Shown here piece after piece: positions 23,543-35,091 of a DNA stretch of 64,000 bases. How positions within the stretch are numbered: position 1 is the first letter of the stretch; the number at the start of each line of letters is the position of its first letter. This stretch comes from Coenobita brevimanus. Its lineage: Eukaryota > Arthropoda > Malacostraca > Decapoda > Coenobitidae. The position numbers and the translations under genes are program-made. The notes beneath the pieces were generated by a model. The model saw only the letters and a program-made list of their open reading frames with translations. It was not told where the DNA came from and made no database searches. The stretch lies in assembly GCA_032717465.1 (NCBI GenBank), contig CM064713.1, positions 10,577,874-10,641,873 of the forward strand, given 5' to 3'.

Positions 23543-23836
23543 AAGGACGACTTGCTGTCATTGGACAACACTCCACTTCTTAAATAGTCCCCAGCCTGGC
23601 TGGTGACCTAAACACAACAAATGAACAATCTTAAACTACCTGGTTAACCAGGCTGTCTGCTCATTAAGAGATATGTCAATGGCTTCGCTAACATAAAGAA
23701 CTCATTAGTTTCAGTGGTATTACATAATTTGCAATGACGGCGGACTCATAACATCTGTTTCTTGATACTGTCTACATATTTAATCAATTCAGAAGTTTTC
23801 TAGTCAGGATTACAGTCTGTGTCAAACCTATGTTTC
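23543..23836 (-). pseudogene. PLE left arm, segment 4: end of GIY-YIG endonuclease and 3' UTR
   Basis: Aligns with right-arm positions about 40030-40290. The coding part keeps RCYESA followed by a degraded tail. After the ORF the two arms share TAACCAGGTA, a GTCACC(A/G)GCCAGGCTGG block and GGAGTGTTGTCCA. Separated from the next PLE segment (24608-24749) by the RTE-D insertion. Confidence 0.8.
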
Positions 23837-24607
23837 GTCATCATCATCATCAACATCCGGACCACCTTTCCCACTCTAGGGCAGGTTGAGGAGTAGTAAC
23901 GTCTAGACAGCCAAAGTTTATCCATTCAATGGGCCACGCTTCCATCCACTCACCACTGAACCCCTCGAAATCCTGGATCAATCAGAGAGGCCAAAAAATT
24001 TCACCATGTTATGTAACTTCACATATACCTATCTACATGAGCCAAAACGAAGGCTGACACGTTGAAAAGAGGTGCCAAATCCCGGGTTATACGCTTCTCT
24101 GCACAAAATTCTTCCAGCCAGCTCAGTCTCTTGTCGGTCCCTTAGCATCATTCAACTTCCACACCTCTCTTCCTCACACACTTATCCACCATACTCCTCC
24201 ACCTTCTACTTGGCCTACCTCGCCTTTCCTTCCTACTTCAGATTCGCTCAGATATACCTTTTCCACTACGCTATTGTCATCCATTTTCCCCAGATGACCT
24301 ATCCATCTCAGTACACTCTTTTCGATTCTGGTGTCCACAGACTTCCTCACTCTGCATCTTTCACTAACCACAATATGCTATATCCTATCCACTCTCTTTA
24401 CTCCACACACATTCCTCAGGAATCCCATCTCCACTGCTCTTAGTCTTGACTTTTCATTTTCATGCCACACCATAGTCTCACATCCGTTGTTAAAGTTGAC
24501 ACTAACACTCTTTCATGTAAGCCCCATCCATCACCATTCGTCACCAACGCCATCCCTTTCTCCATTATCCGTCTTTGTATCTCTCCCATCACCCCATCCA
24601 TACCGTA
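23837..24607 (-). mobile_element. RTE-D, 5'-truncated non-LTR element
   Basis: Bounded by TATGTTTC on both sides (23829-23836 and 24608-24615), an 8-bp target duplication. The PLE right arm shows one GAAACATA (the same string inverted) at the equivalent uninterrupted site. Its 3' end is a (GAT)n tail (plus-strand TCATCATCATC at 23838). The body encodes a decayed C-terminal domain. Confidence 0.85.
24060..24560 (-). pseudogene. RTE-D C-terminal ORF fragment
   Basis: Minus strand: SRLRAVEMGFLRNVCGVKR, an in-frame stop, then RIEKSVLRWIGHLGKMDDNSVVEKVY. This corresponds to the RTE-A RAVEMSYLRGACGV and RWFGHVERM blocks but is a distinct lineage. No catalytic RT portion remains. Confidence 0.7.
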
Positions 24608-24749
24608 TATGTTTCATACTCATATTGAAACATATCATATTTGTGTTTCATCACTCGTTTCTCTAAACCACGAAATGTTTCTCCAATATATACTTTACTG
24701 TATCCTGAACAAGGTACACTGTAAACTCCTGCCTGGATTACATCCTTTC
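24608..24749 (-). pseudogene. PLE left arm, segment 3: GIY-YIG endonuclease core
   Basis: Minus strand aligns with right-arm 39877-40025. GVYSVPCSGYS, then VYIGETFRGLEKRVMKHKYDM is legible in outline (GIY...YIG type, GET). It ends where RTE-D inserted and begins where the J poly(A) tail abuts it. Confidence 0.8.
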
Positions 24750-24869
24750 TTATTTATTTTTTTTTTTTGTAAGAGGAGGAAGGAACCAAAGGCCAGGAGA
24801 TCGCAAATAACAGCTCCTTCCAAGAAAAAACAAAAACAATACAAAGAGAGCCAAATTCAAGATCTGTTC

Positions 24870-27430
24870 ATTTTGTGATGCCTGGACACACTGCGTTTGA
24901 AAGACTGGAGATCATAGGAAGTAGGAAATACAGACAAAGGGAGACAATTTCAGAGTAGATCTGTTGCATAAGTGAAGGACTGGGAGTAACGGTTAACTCT
25001 TGCATTAGAGAATTTGGACAGAAAAGGGATCAGAGTTTGTTGCCAGACTGGTGCTACGCACCTGTCGTAGAGGAGGAGGGATGCAAGCAGACAGCTCAGA
25101 GGAGCAGTGACCATGGAAGTAGTGATAGAAAGAGATAAAGAGGCAACAGTGCGGTGAAGAGACAGAGGTTGAAGGGACCCAGTAAGAGGAGGAGAGTTAA
25201 TGAGATGAAAAGCCTTTTACTCCACCCTATTGAGAAGATCTGTATGTGGGGAGCCTCCTCACACGTTAGAGTTGTTCTCTACACAGGGGCGAATAAAACC
25301 CGTGTATAAAGTCAACAACTATGCAGGGGTAAAGAAGGTACGGAGTCAGCTTAGCACACCTAATCTCTTGGAAGGAGATTGTACAAGAGATGTAATATGA
25401 TCTTTCCAAGATTAAGTCCCGGGTGAATGAAACCTCAGGCATGTTCAAGGATGATGCAGGATTGAGCTGGATGTTATTAAACAATAATGGGTACTCCTGT
25501 GGAAGATTTTGTCGGGTTGATAGTTGTAAAAACTAAGTCTTTGAAGCATTAAAAAATATATATATATATTTTTACCCGTCAGAGATACGAGTCAAGTCAG
25601 ACATTAGGTGTGCCATAGCCTCATCCCTGGTTTGTTGAAGTAACTGCTGAGATTGAGGTTGGGGAAACCGAATGGAAAGGTGAAGGGTTGAATCATCAGC
25701 CCACGAGTGGATAGGGTTAGATGTATAGCTTAGAAAATCATTGATGAATAAAAGGAAGAAAGTTGGTGATAGGACAGAGCCCTGAGGAACACCACTGTTG
25801 ATAGATCTAGAAGTATGATGACCGTCTACAACAGCGGCTATAGAACGACCAGAAAGGGAGCTAGAGATGAAGGCACAGATAGAAGGATGTAAACTGTACG
25901 AGGGCAGTCTGGAAATTAAAGATTTATGCCAGACTCGATCGAAAGCCTTTGAGATGTCAAGGGCAGTGGCAAAGCTTTTGCCAAAGTCCCAAAAGGAGGA
26001 TGACCAGGAGTCTGAAAGGAAGGTGAGAAGATCGCCAGTGAAGCTTCCCTGACGGAACCCATACTGACGATCAGAAAGAATGCTGTGATAGCAAAGATGC
26101 TTTTAAATTTTTCTGTTAAGAATAGACTCTGAAACTTCTGAGACACAGGATGTTAAAGCAATTGGACGATTGTCAGAGGGCTGGGAATGGTCACCCTTCT
26201 TTGGGACTAGCTGAATGAGAGCAAACTTCCAGCAAGAGGGAAAGGTACAAGTTGAAAGACAGAGGCGAAGGAGTTTACCTAGGCATTTTGTAAGCACAGA
26301 AGCACAGATCTTGAGGACAACAGAAGGAACTCCATCAGGCCCATATGCCTTGTTAGTATTGAAGCCAGTGATGGCACAAAATACATCAGCTGAAGAAATT
26401 TTAATGCCAACCATGAGGAAGTCAGAGGGAGGAATGATGGAGGAACAGCACCAGAATCGTCTAAGGTGGAATTGGAGGGGAGTGTTTGAGCAAAGAGATC
26501 TGCTTTATCAGTAGACGAAACAGCTACAGAACCATCAGAGTAGAAAAGAGAAGGGAAGGATGATGATGTAAAGTTGTTATAAAGGTTTTTGGCAAGGTGC
26601 CAGAAAGAGCAGGAAGAATTCAAGTTGGAGAGTTGAGAGCATTTAATATGGATGAAATTATTTTTAGCAGCGAAGAACAGACTTAGCATGATTCCGGGCA
26701 GAAACATAAAAGCGATGTTGACTCAGGGGTGGGTTGGCTCTGATGTCTTTTATTGGCCCTCTCCTTGTTGCGGACAGCATTAAAACAAACGTGATTAAAC
26801 CAAGGCTTTCTTGCATTAGTCAAAGGATATGAGAAAGGAATGTATGCTTTCAAGCCCGAGAGAATAACCTCTGTAATCCGTAAAGGACACTCAGATGGCT
26901 CTCGGCCATGGAAGCAATAATCATTCCAGGGAAAATCAAAGAAGTAGGCCTACTGCCTGAGGGCCTCCCAATCCGCAGTTCCAAAGTGCCACAGTCAACG
27001 TTTCTTTGGAGGGTCCACAAGCCTTACCGGAGCGGTAGGACAGGTCAAAGTAATAAGGTTGTGTTTGGAGGAGCCCAACAGAGAGGAGAGATTAACAGTG
27101 GAAGCAGAAGGATTATTTGTAAGGAAGAGGTCAAGTATGTTGGAGCTCTCTCCAAGGCGGTCAGCTATACTTTAAAGGTGCTGTACAAGCTGCTCTAGGT
27201 CATTAAGGATAGAAAAGATGTAGGTTTGTTCACCAGGTGGATCAGTGAAAGGAGAGGAGAGCCAAAGTTTGTGGTGAACATTGGAATCTCCTAGAATGGA
27301 GGTTTCAGAGAAAGGAGAAAAGGATAAAATGTGTTCCATCGTAGAAGCAAGATAGTCAAAGAAATTTCATAGGCAGTAGCATTAGGGGATAAATAAACAG
27401 TGCAGAGATTTTTAGTCAGAGAATGACAGG
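24870..27430 (-). pseudogene. J element: rest of endonuclease, reverse transcriptase and C-terminus
   Basis: Minus strand, several frames. From 27430: VYLSPNAT, SILGDSNVHH (endonuclease; usual GDFN is GDSN) and NILDLFL. Around 26700-26100: DGSVAVSS, then KAYGPDGVPS, VPKKGDHSQPSDNRPIAL and ESILNRKI. From about 26090 to 25580: ALDISKAFDRVWHK, GVPQGSVLSPT and a WADDSTLHF catalytic segment (YADD replaced by WADD). The C-terminal part down to about 24870 ends before the poly(A). Many stops and frameshifts. Upstream half is at 33739-34114. Confidence 0.8.
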
Positions 27431-27439
27431 GTGCTAAGA

Positions 27440-27759
27440 ATCCCATGGTGTAGAAATAAGTTTATACAGTACATTCAAAAAGAACCTTACGAATAGGAAC
27501 TTGGAAAATTCGAACTCTCAATCAGGCTTGTAAAATGGAAGAACTTAGTTCAGTGTTCAAGGAATACATTGTGGATATTTGTGCTCTTACAGAAATGAGG
27601 TTGCTTCGAGATGAAAAAATGAATTTGGAAGATGGTATTACATTGCAGGTTTCTGGTAGGTGTGATGGAAATCATTACCAAGGAGTAGGTTTACTGCTGA
27701 GTAGAGAGGCTTGAAAGGCACTATGTGAGTTTGGGCTAATTAATGAGCACTTGCTTTAT
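27440..27759 (+). pseudogene. RTE-C endonuclease N-terminus
   Basis: RTWKIRTLNQACKMEEL, VDICALTEMRL and GVGLLLSRE correspond to the TWNVRT, catalytic-Glu (LSE) and GVG blocks of RTE-type APE endonucleases. A stop follows GVGLLLSREA. Joined in sense to 31059 once the inner RTE-A and one copy of the TGCTTTAT duplication are removed. Confidence 0.75.
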
Positions 27760-30700
27760 CTATCTATCTATCTATAGCCCGACGCCCTAATCCCGCAAAG
27801 GGTGGCCGCAGACAAAACGCCTCCAAGTCACTCTGTCACCCACCATTTGACTCCCCTCACCCCAACTCACCCCTCCCTCCCTCATATACCTCTCAACTCC
27901 ATCCCTCCACCTCATCCTCGGTCTACCCCTCCCTCTCCCTCCCTCCACTTCACCTACATACACCCTCTTAGTCAGTCGTTCGTTCTCCATTCTCTCCACA
28001 TGTCCAAACCACCTCAGTGTATTTCTCCTAATCTTTTCAACCACATCCACATCTACCCCACAACGTTCCTTCACTTCTTCATTCGTCAACCTGTCCCTCC
28101 ACGTCACTCCACATGCTCCTCTCAAGTAACTCATTTCCACTGCTCTCACTCTTGACTTGTTCCCCTCTTGCAAGGTCCACGCCTCGCTTCCATACGTCAG
28201 GGTAGGGATCACAATACCATCATGCAATGACTTCTTAACTTCCATACTCACCTCCCTATTTCTCATCACTGCTTTCAGTGTACCAACAACCTTTCTTCCC
28301 TGCTGTACCCTTTCACGTACTTCATCCCCCAAAGTTCCATCCTTACTCATCACACTACCCAAGTACTTGAATGCACTCACATTCTCCATATCTTCACCAT
28401 CCAACCTCACTGCACACTCTGTGACTTCATTCCTCTCAAACACCATAACTTTACGTTTGTTTACATTAACTTTCAGCTTCCTCCTCCTACACACTGTCCC
28501 AAATTCATTCACCAAACCTTGCAACTCCCATTCATCTTCACTCAACAATACTGTATCATCAGCAAACAGCAACACCGGAAGCTTCCAAATCTCACCCTCA
28601 TTCATTAGGGCCACCCCCACATCCACTGCCCTACCTTGCACCTCCTTTACGACCCCATCCATATATATATTAAACAGCCATGGAGACATTACACACCCCT
28701 GTTTCAGTCCCACATTGAGATCAAAGAACTCACTCAGCTCACCATCCACTCGCACCGTAGCCCTAGCTCCCTCGTACATATTCTTCACAGCACTCAACTA
28801 TTTCCCCTCCACTCCATATATTCTTAATACCTTCCACATACCTTGCCAATCTATTCTGTCATAAGCTTTCTCCAAGTCCATGAAGGCAGCATACACTTTC
28901 CTTCCCTTCTCTAGATACTTCTCCACTAAACATCTTGGAACAAATATCTGATCTACACATCCTTTTCCCTTCCTAAATCCCCCTTCTTCTTCTCCAACTA
29001 GCTCCTCTGTTATATGCCTAACCCTATCAATGAGTATTCTACCATATATTTTACTAGTCACACTAAGAAGGCAAATACCCCTATGGTTACCACATACTTC
29101 TCTCTCCCCTTTTCCTTTGTACAGAGGAACAATTATACCTGATTTCCAGTCCTCTGGAACCCTTCCCTCTTCCCAAGACAATCTACACAATTTCCATATC
29201 CACTCCACAACAATCTCACCCCCATACCTAAGCATTTCACCACACACTCCATCAATTCCTGGGGCCTTTCCCAGCTTAATCTTCTTCATCGCTTCCACTA
29301 CTTCCGACCTACTGATCTCTTCCTCCCTCCTCTCATCTCTTCTTCTCCCAGCCATTCCCCAACCACTTATACTCACACTGCTCTCACTCTCTACATTCAA
29401 CAAATCCTCAAAGTGCTCCTTCCATCTCCTCAATTTCTCTCTCTTCTCCACCAACAATCTATTATTCCTATCTTTCACTCCCCTACTACTTCCCCTTTCA
29501 CACTGCCTTACTTTCTTTACCTCCTTCCAAAACAATTTCTTACTCTCCCTCCATTTCACACTCAGATTCCTCCCAAACTCTTCATCCACTTTCTTCTTAC
29601 TCTCCTTCACCAGTCTCTTAACCTCCCTTCTCCTGCTCACATATACCTCTCTCTTCTCTCTCTCATCTTCTCCCCTACCTCTACTCGCCAACCATTCACC
29701 ATATGCCTTCTTCTTTTGTTCCACAGCTCGTTTCACCTCATCATTCCACCATGCTGTCCCTTGCACACCCTTGCATCTCCTCCTCACTCCACAAACAACC
29801 TCACACGCTGCGCTTATCTCTTCCGTGAATATCTTACATACGTCTTCCACCCCTTCCATCTGCTCTAGCTTATACCTTCCCAATCTTTCTTCCACTATGC
29901 TCTTATACTCTGTCATTTTCTCACTATCTTGCAATTTCTCCACTCTTCTCACAAGAGCTGCTTCCTCCTGTCTTCCCCTTCGTCTCCTCAACCACTTTCT
30001 TTGCAGCTCTACCTTGGCCATCACTAAGTGATGGTCCGAGACTCCATTCCCCCACCCTCTCCACACCCTTGCATCCAACACTTGTCTTCTCATTCGCTCA
30101 TCCACACACACGTAGTCTATCATTGCCTTTCGTTCAGCAAGTTCACCATCCATCCTCCTCATTACTCTCCATGTATACCGGTGGATCATCTTATGACGAA
30201 AGTAGGTGTTGGCTATTGCCAACCCCTTACCAGCACAGATGTCCACCAAAGCACTACCATTCCCATCTACTTCAGCTGGCACACCCCACTGACCAACCAC
30301 TCCATCCACTCGTACATTCCCAACTTTGCCATTCATGTCTCCAATCAACAGCACTCTCTCGTTCCTCTCAAACTTGTCCATACATGCTTCTACTCTCGCC
30401 CAAAACTCATCTTTCACTCTTGCCACTCGATCCTCTGTTGGAGCATACACACATACAATCGCCCATGCTTGTATACCTACATTCATCCTCACCCATACAA
30501 TCCTTGCACCCACTGTTCCATACTCTCTTATATTCTCCTTCCACTTCTTGCTTATCATCAGACATACTCCCTCTTTTGCCCTCTCATTCTCACTGACTCC
30601 CGCACATATACCTACACCGTATTCCCATTCTCACATCCTTTCACCTTCCCATTTAGTTTCAGTCAATCCACATATATCCACTTTTGCATCCTCAAGCACC

Positions 30701-31058
30701 TGGACAATCTCTCTCTCTTTCACTTCATCATTCACTCCTCTCACATTCCATGTTCCCACCCTCAGAATGTCCTTTGTCCGTTCCTTAGTCGTCAACGTAT
30801 GGTCCGTCCGGGTCCGAGGCGCTTTATTTGCTTTTTTAGTTAGTTCTTTTTACGGGGTGGGGCACTAACCCACCACCAACCCTTTTAGTCGCCTCGTACG
30901 ACAAGCAGGGATACTCGGGGAGTATTCTTGAAACCCCCCTACCCCCAGGGGATTCATAGGTCTGAGGAATCTGTACTGGGACTATAGTAGCTGTGAAAAA
31001 TGGCTTTATCGCGTGTAGTTTGGCCCCACAAACCAGGTTAATGCAACATTCCGGCAAA
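27760..31058 (-). mobile_element. RTE-A copy 4, full-length with unusual 5' extension
   Basis: Minus strand, inserted in RTE-C. TGCTTTAT flanks it (27752-27759 and 31059-31066), an 8-bp duplication that restores RTE-C's reading frame when counted once. The 3' end is a GATA tail (27760-27778). The shared G-rich 5' leader ends near 30953; a further 105 bp (30954-31058) is not found in copy 1. Confidence 0.9.
27787..30840 (-). pseudogene. RTE-A copy 4 endonuclease/reverse transcriptase ORF with two nonsense codons
   Basis: The best-preserved RTE-A frame. The endonuclease runs from TWNVRG (about 30750), catalytic Glu in TETKW, CVYAPTEDR, GDMNGKVG to SDHHL. The RT keeps GKAPGIDGVCGEML, GNHRGICLLSV, FMDLEKAYDR, GLKQGCVMSPWLF and LLFADDTVLL. 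The C-terminal domain includes RNTLRWFGHVERM and GRGRPRMRWRDGV. Only two in-frame lesions were found by comparison with copies 1 and 5: TGA at 30631-30633 (Arg in copy 5) and TAG at 28798-28800 (Leu in copy 5). No clear ATG precedes the endonuclease. Confidence 0.88.
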
Positions 31059-33715
31059 TGCTTTATGCTCGTTTAAAATCTGACCATGGTAATATCAGGA
31101 TGGTTGTAGGGTACGCTCCGGCAAATGAGGTTGCTGATGAAATGAAGGCTGACTTTTATGAGAAGCTGCAGGATGAAGTGAAAAGAGTGGCAAGACGCGA
31201 TGTGTTAATGCAATTGTTGGCAGTGGTAGGGATGGCTTTGAAGATTGTATGGGTAAGGAGGGTGTTGGTATAAGAAACGAAAATGGGGTGCGATTTGGAA
31301 GCTTTTGTTTGGCAAATGACCTTATAATTGGTGAAAATATCTTTGAGCATGGAAAAATACATAAAACTACTTGGATTTCACCATGTGGTAAATATTGTAA
31401 CTAGATTGACCACATTGCAATTAGCAGAAGGCATAGGAGTTATTTGCAAGATGTTTGCGTAAGGAGGGAGGCAGATATAGGTAGTGATCACCAACTTGTG
31501 TCAAATATTAAAATAAAACTTATGAGAAATGTTAATGGGAATTGTACAGGAGATAATAATTATGATTTTCATGAGCTAAGAAATGATGAGAACACACAGG
31601 AAAAGTTTCGGTGGGAATGTAGGAACAGGTTTCTAGTCCTGCAGATTTTGATGGAATCTGAAGACAATGATATTAATCAAATGAGAAGTGAGGTAAAAGA
31701 GGTTTTGCATGAGAGCGCTAAGGTTACCATTAAGAGAAAGGGAAAAGCGAGAAGGAAAAAGTGGATGTCAGATGAAACATGGAATGCAATTCAGAAAAGG
31801 AAAGAGGCGAAGTTAAGAAGGGAAGAACAACATATTGATGGCCAGGTAGTTGAAGTACTTAGAGCAAAGTACTGGAGTTTGCATTCTTAAGTAAACAGAC
31901 TCGTTAGACGTGATAAGAGGAGGCTATATGATGAAAAGGCAACAGAGACAGAAATTAAATTAAGTAAAAATGACGGTCAGAGCACAAGAGCAGCGTATCA
32001 GGCTATAAAGGAGTTAACTGGGACTGAAAAGAGAAGGAAGGAAATACCTGTACGAAATAAAAATAGTAATTTGATGACTAAAGATTTGGGTATAAAAGGA
32101 AGGTGGAAGGAGCATTTTGAATCTGTTCTAAGTAGACCAATCCCAGCTGAAGAGGATATTTTGCCAGCCGAGAGAGATTTGCAGATAGAAACAGGAGATA
32201 TAACTTTGGAAGAGGTAGCAAAATCTGTAATGGAGTTAAAGAATTTTAAGGCCCTAGGAGAGGGTGGAATATTTCCTGAAATGCTTAAGGTGGAAAATGA
32301 TGAGTTGATGAATGCGCTTTTGAAACTTTTTAATGCGGCTTGGGATAATGGTGGAATTCCAGAAGAGTGGAAAAATAGAGCGATAATAAAAATACCAAAA
32401 AAGGGAGATTTAAGTGTGTGTGGCAATTGGAGGGGAATAATTTTGACACGTGTAGTTGCAGAAGTCTTTTCCAAAATCTTGTTGGACAGAATAGAGCCAG
32501 TAACTGATAAAATTTTAAGAGAAGAACGAGCGGGATTTACAAAGGGTCGAGGTTGTAATGATCAGATTTTTGTTGTAAGTCATCTAATGCAACAAGCTAA
32601 TGAGATGAAAATGCCACTTAACATGTGTTTTGTGATTTTGAAAAGGCATTTGATAGTGTTTCACGTGGAGCTATGCTGAAAATTATGAGTTTATATGGTA
32701 TACCAGAAAAGTTTGTAAATATTATTAGAAGCCTGCATGAAGGTACTTTTTGTAAGGTAATGGTGAGTGGTTCTTTGAATGATCCATTTGAAGTTAGGTC
32801 AGGAGTGATTCAAGGAGGAGTTCTTTCGCCTTTGCTGTTTGTTTTGGTTTGGATTATGTTTTGAGAAAGGTTGTAAGGAGAACAGGCGTAGGAATTAATC
32901 TGGAAAGAAAATAGGAAGCTGATGGATTTGGACTATGCTGATGATATTGTACTGATTTGCGGAAGTATTTACGAGATGCAGACGGTGCTTGATTGTCTGG
33001 TGGAGGAAGGAGAAAAAGTGGGATTGGTAATAAATTGTGGAACGACTGAAATTGTTATTATGAACGTAGAGAACCAAATCGATTGTGTATTTGGGAATAA
33101 TGTGGTGAAGAATGCAGAAAATTATAATTATCTAGGAACCATTGTATCATCTAATGGATGGATCATTAAACAATGAAATTGAGGAGAGGATTTGGCAGGC
33201 TTGGCGTGCTGTTGGAATGTTGAAATCATTTTGGAATAATAATATGCTTTCGGTACATACTAAAGTAAAAATTTACAAGCCCATGGTTAGACCAATTTTA
33301 ATTTATGGGCATGAGTCATGGTACAGTACAATGGCAACAGATCAGAAAATATTAGGATTTGAGAATAGAATACTGAGAAGGATTCTTGGGGTAAAGTGGC
33401 AAGACAGAGTTACAACTAAAAGAGTAAGGGATATTGCTAGAGTGGAACCATTTTATGAATATGTGAGACTCTCGCTGGAAGTGGCTGGGGCACATATATA
33501 GAAAAGAAGGCAGTTTAATACAGGATGTGCCAAAGTGGACTGCTAGAGGAAGAAGAGGTAGAGGTACGCCGAGGGAAACCTGGTTGAGGTCAATGAAAAG
33601 AGAAGCAGGAGAGGAGTGTTGGAGGGACCTGAAGGAGATGGCAAGAGACAAATATTGGTGGAGAGAGTTCATGGAGGACCCATGCATCCCGTGGGGTGCC
33701 ACGGAAATGATTGAC
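31059..33715 (+). pseudogene. RTE-C endonuclease C-terminus, reverse transcriptase and C-terminal domain
   Basis: 31059-31510: RLKSDHGNIRMVVGYAPAN, then TWISP and GSDHQL complete the endonuclease. 31510-32060 is a charged linker. The RT keeps NGGIPEEWKNRAIIKIPKKG, GNWRGI, RAGFTKGRGCNDQIF, DFEKAFDSVSR, GVIQGGVLSPLLF and YADDIVL (about 32934-32950). The C-terminal block has LRRILGVKWQDRV and a GRRGRGTPRETW motif. Stops and frame breaks occur near 31230, 31890, 32625, 32865, 33160 and 33470. Clearly dead. Confidence 0.85.
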
Positions 33716-33738
33716 TGATTGAGTGATTGAATGGCAGG

Positions 33739-34114
33739 AGAGCCGAAGCCAGAGAGTACCGAATTCAGGAAAATCAAGTTCAGGAACCTCAGAGCAAGAT
33801 AAGTCGTTGTGTACATAGACACAACACCCACCTTTGACTTTGATGTGAGCGTAGAGAAAGTAGGATACAGAAAACGGTTTGCTATCAGTTGCCTCAGAGA
33901 GCTGAGTCTCTGTTAAGAACAGAAGGTGAGGTGTAGAGGAGGAGAGGTGGTGTTCAACAGAGAGAAAGTTAGAGGAAAGGCCGCAAATAATGCAGAGATG
34001 AAGAAAGAGTGAGTCAGACAGTGGTTCTAGGCATCTCGTTGCGTCGTCACCGGGAGAGGGGCGGATGATGGGGGCATTTATGGTCTCCCCCCCTCCCTGG
34101 AGACTCCGAGGCAT
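33739..34114 (-). pseudogene. J element: N-terminus of endonuclease ORF
   Basis: Minus strand from ATG 34114 (MPRSLQGGG). LLFLTETQLS carries the catalytic Glu of the APE endonuclease; GGCCVYVHNDL and EFGTLWLRLSCHS follow, then RTE-C interrupts. Continues at 27430 and below on the minus strand. Confidence 0.8.
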
Positions 34115-34383
34115 GGTTAATGTGTTCCATTTTCTTTTTTTTTAATGTTGAAAAGGAAGCGTAGTGTGTACTGTGCATGTAGATTGTTGTTGACAGTTAG
34201 AGAAACTTGTATTGGAGAGCATGCTGGCCTACTGTCCGTGTTACTGAAACGCTGAAAAGTTCAACAAAGGGGGATGGCCAGGATCTAGTCCCGAGGCCTG
34301 ATGAACCGGGAGCTACAGGTCTCCCTATCATCAGCTTTCCATCCACCTTGGGAGTACTTCCCTGCTCGACTAGTGCTACAATC
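34115..34383 (-). other. J element 5' UTR
   Basis: Minus-strand leader upstream of the J endonuclease ORF, bounded at 34384 by PLE sequence. It shows no other feature except an A-rich run near 34135. Confidence 0.6.
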
Positions 34384-35091
34384 TACTCTTCTTTTTCAGG
34401 AAATTGCCCACTGTTACAGAACCGATTCTCATAACATTGATACCAATTTTATCTAGCGGTGGGGAAACATTACTGCCCACCAAGGTATTAGGTAACATGG
34501 TCCTTTCTTTACATTTCTCTCTTTTTTCTTGTACGGTCATGTTCAGCCTTCCTCCTAGCCTTTATGATAAAGTAGGGAGGGGATTTCAGCTCAGTAAAAA
34601 GCATTGAAGATATCCTTGTATTCCTCCTCTAGATATTCTCTCGAACATATCCGCATAGCTCAAAGATAAAATCCAGTGACAATGCGTAATTTAGTCCTAC
34701 TATCCGTAACAGAAGGATAACGTACATAATCATTCTTAGAAGTATTTTTACTAAAAAACTTTACACTTAAGATTGTTTTCGTCTTTTGATAAAAGTACAT
34801 CTAGGTAAGGCAACCTATTGTCATTTTCATATTCTACCGTAAATTTCATACTATTTTCTACTTTGTTTACCTGATCCAAAAGCCTATTGAATTCTTACCT
34901 ACGAGGAACCGTCACAAGTACATCCGTCTACTGTACAGTACGTACTGTACCTAAGCCAAGCTACTTCTCCACTATGTCGTTAAAGCTAGTAGTTTCTAGG
35001 TGTTCTAAAAATAAATTAGCTAAAACTGGGCTAAGGGGAGACCCCATTGCTATCCCTGCTCATTGTCCCTAATATTTATCATTACAAGTGA
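34384..35091 (-). pseudogene. PLE left arm, segment 2: reverse transcriptase C-terminal half
   Basis: Inverted, nearly identical copy of right-arm 39166-39868. On minus: GIAMGSPLSPVLANLFLEHL (Penelope RT motif), a disrupted YVDD region, then NRLPYLDVLLSKDENN. It shares with the right arm in-frame stops before GIAMGS and the TACAGTACGTAC scar at the catalytic box. So the two arms descend from one already defective copy. Confidence 0.88.

Larger units (their letters stand above)
27431..33728 (+). mobile_element. RTE-C: RTE/BovB-like non-LTR element, split by RTE-A copy 4
   Basis: Plus strand, nested in J's endonuclease. Flanks are GAATGACAGG (27421-27430) and GAATGGCAGG (33729-33738), a 10-bp duplication with one mismatch. 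Its own length without the inner RTE-A is about 3.0 kb. The 3' end is TGATTGACTGATTGAGTGAT, a short-repeat tail as in RTE/BovB elements. Confidence 0.85.
24750..34383 (-). mobile_element. J: Jockey-superfamily non-LTR element, split by RTE-C
   Basis: Minus strand. The 5' UTR begins near 34383, the ORF2 start near 34114, and a poly(A) tail lies at 24757-24768 (seen as T on plus). Own length without the nested insert is about 3.3 kb. PLE sequence stops at 34384 and resumes at 24749, so J inserted into the PLE. The order of domains, poly(A) tail and RT style resemble Jockey/BS/X-type elements common in crustaceans. Confidence 0.8.
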
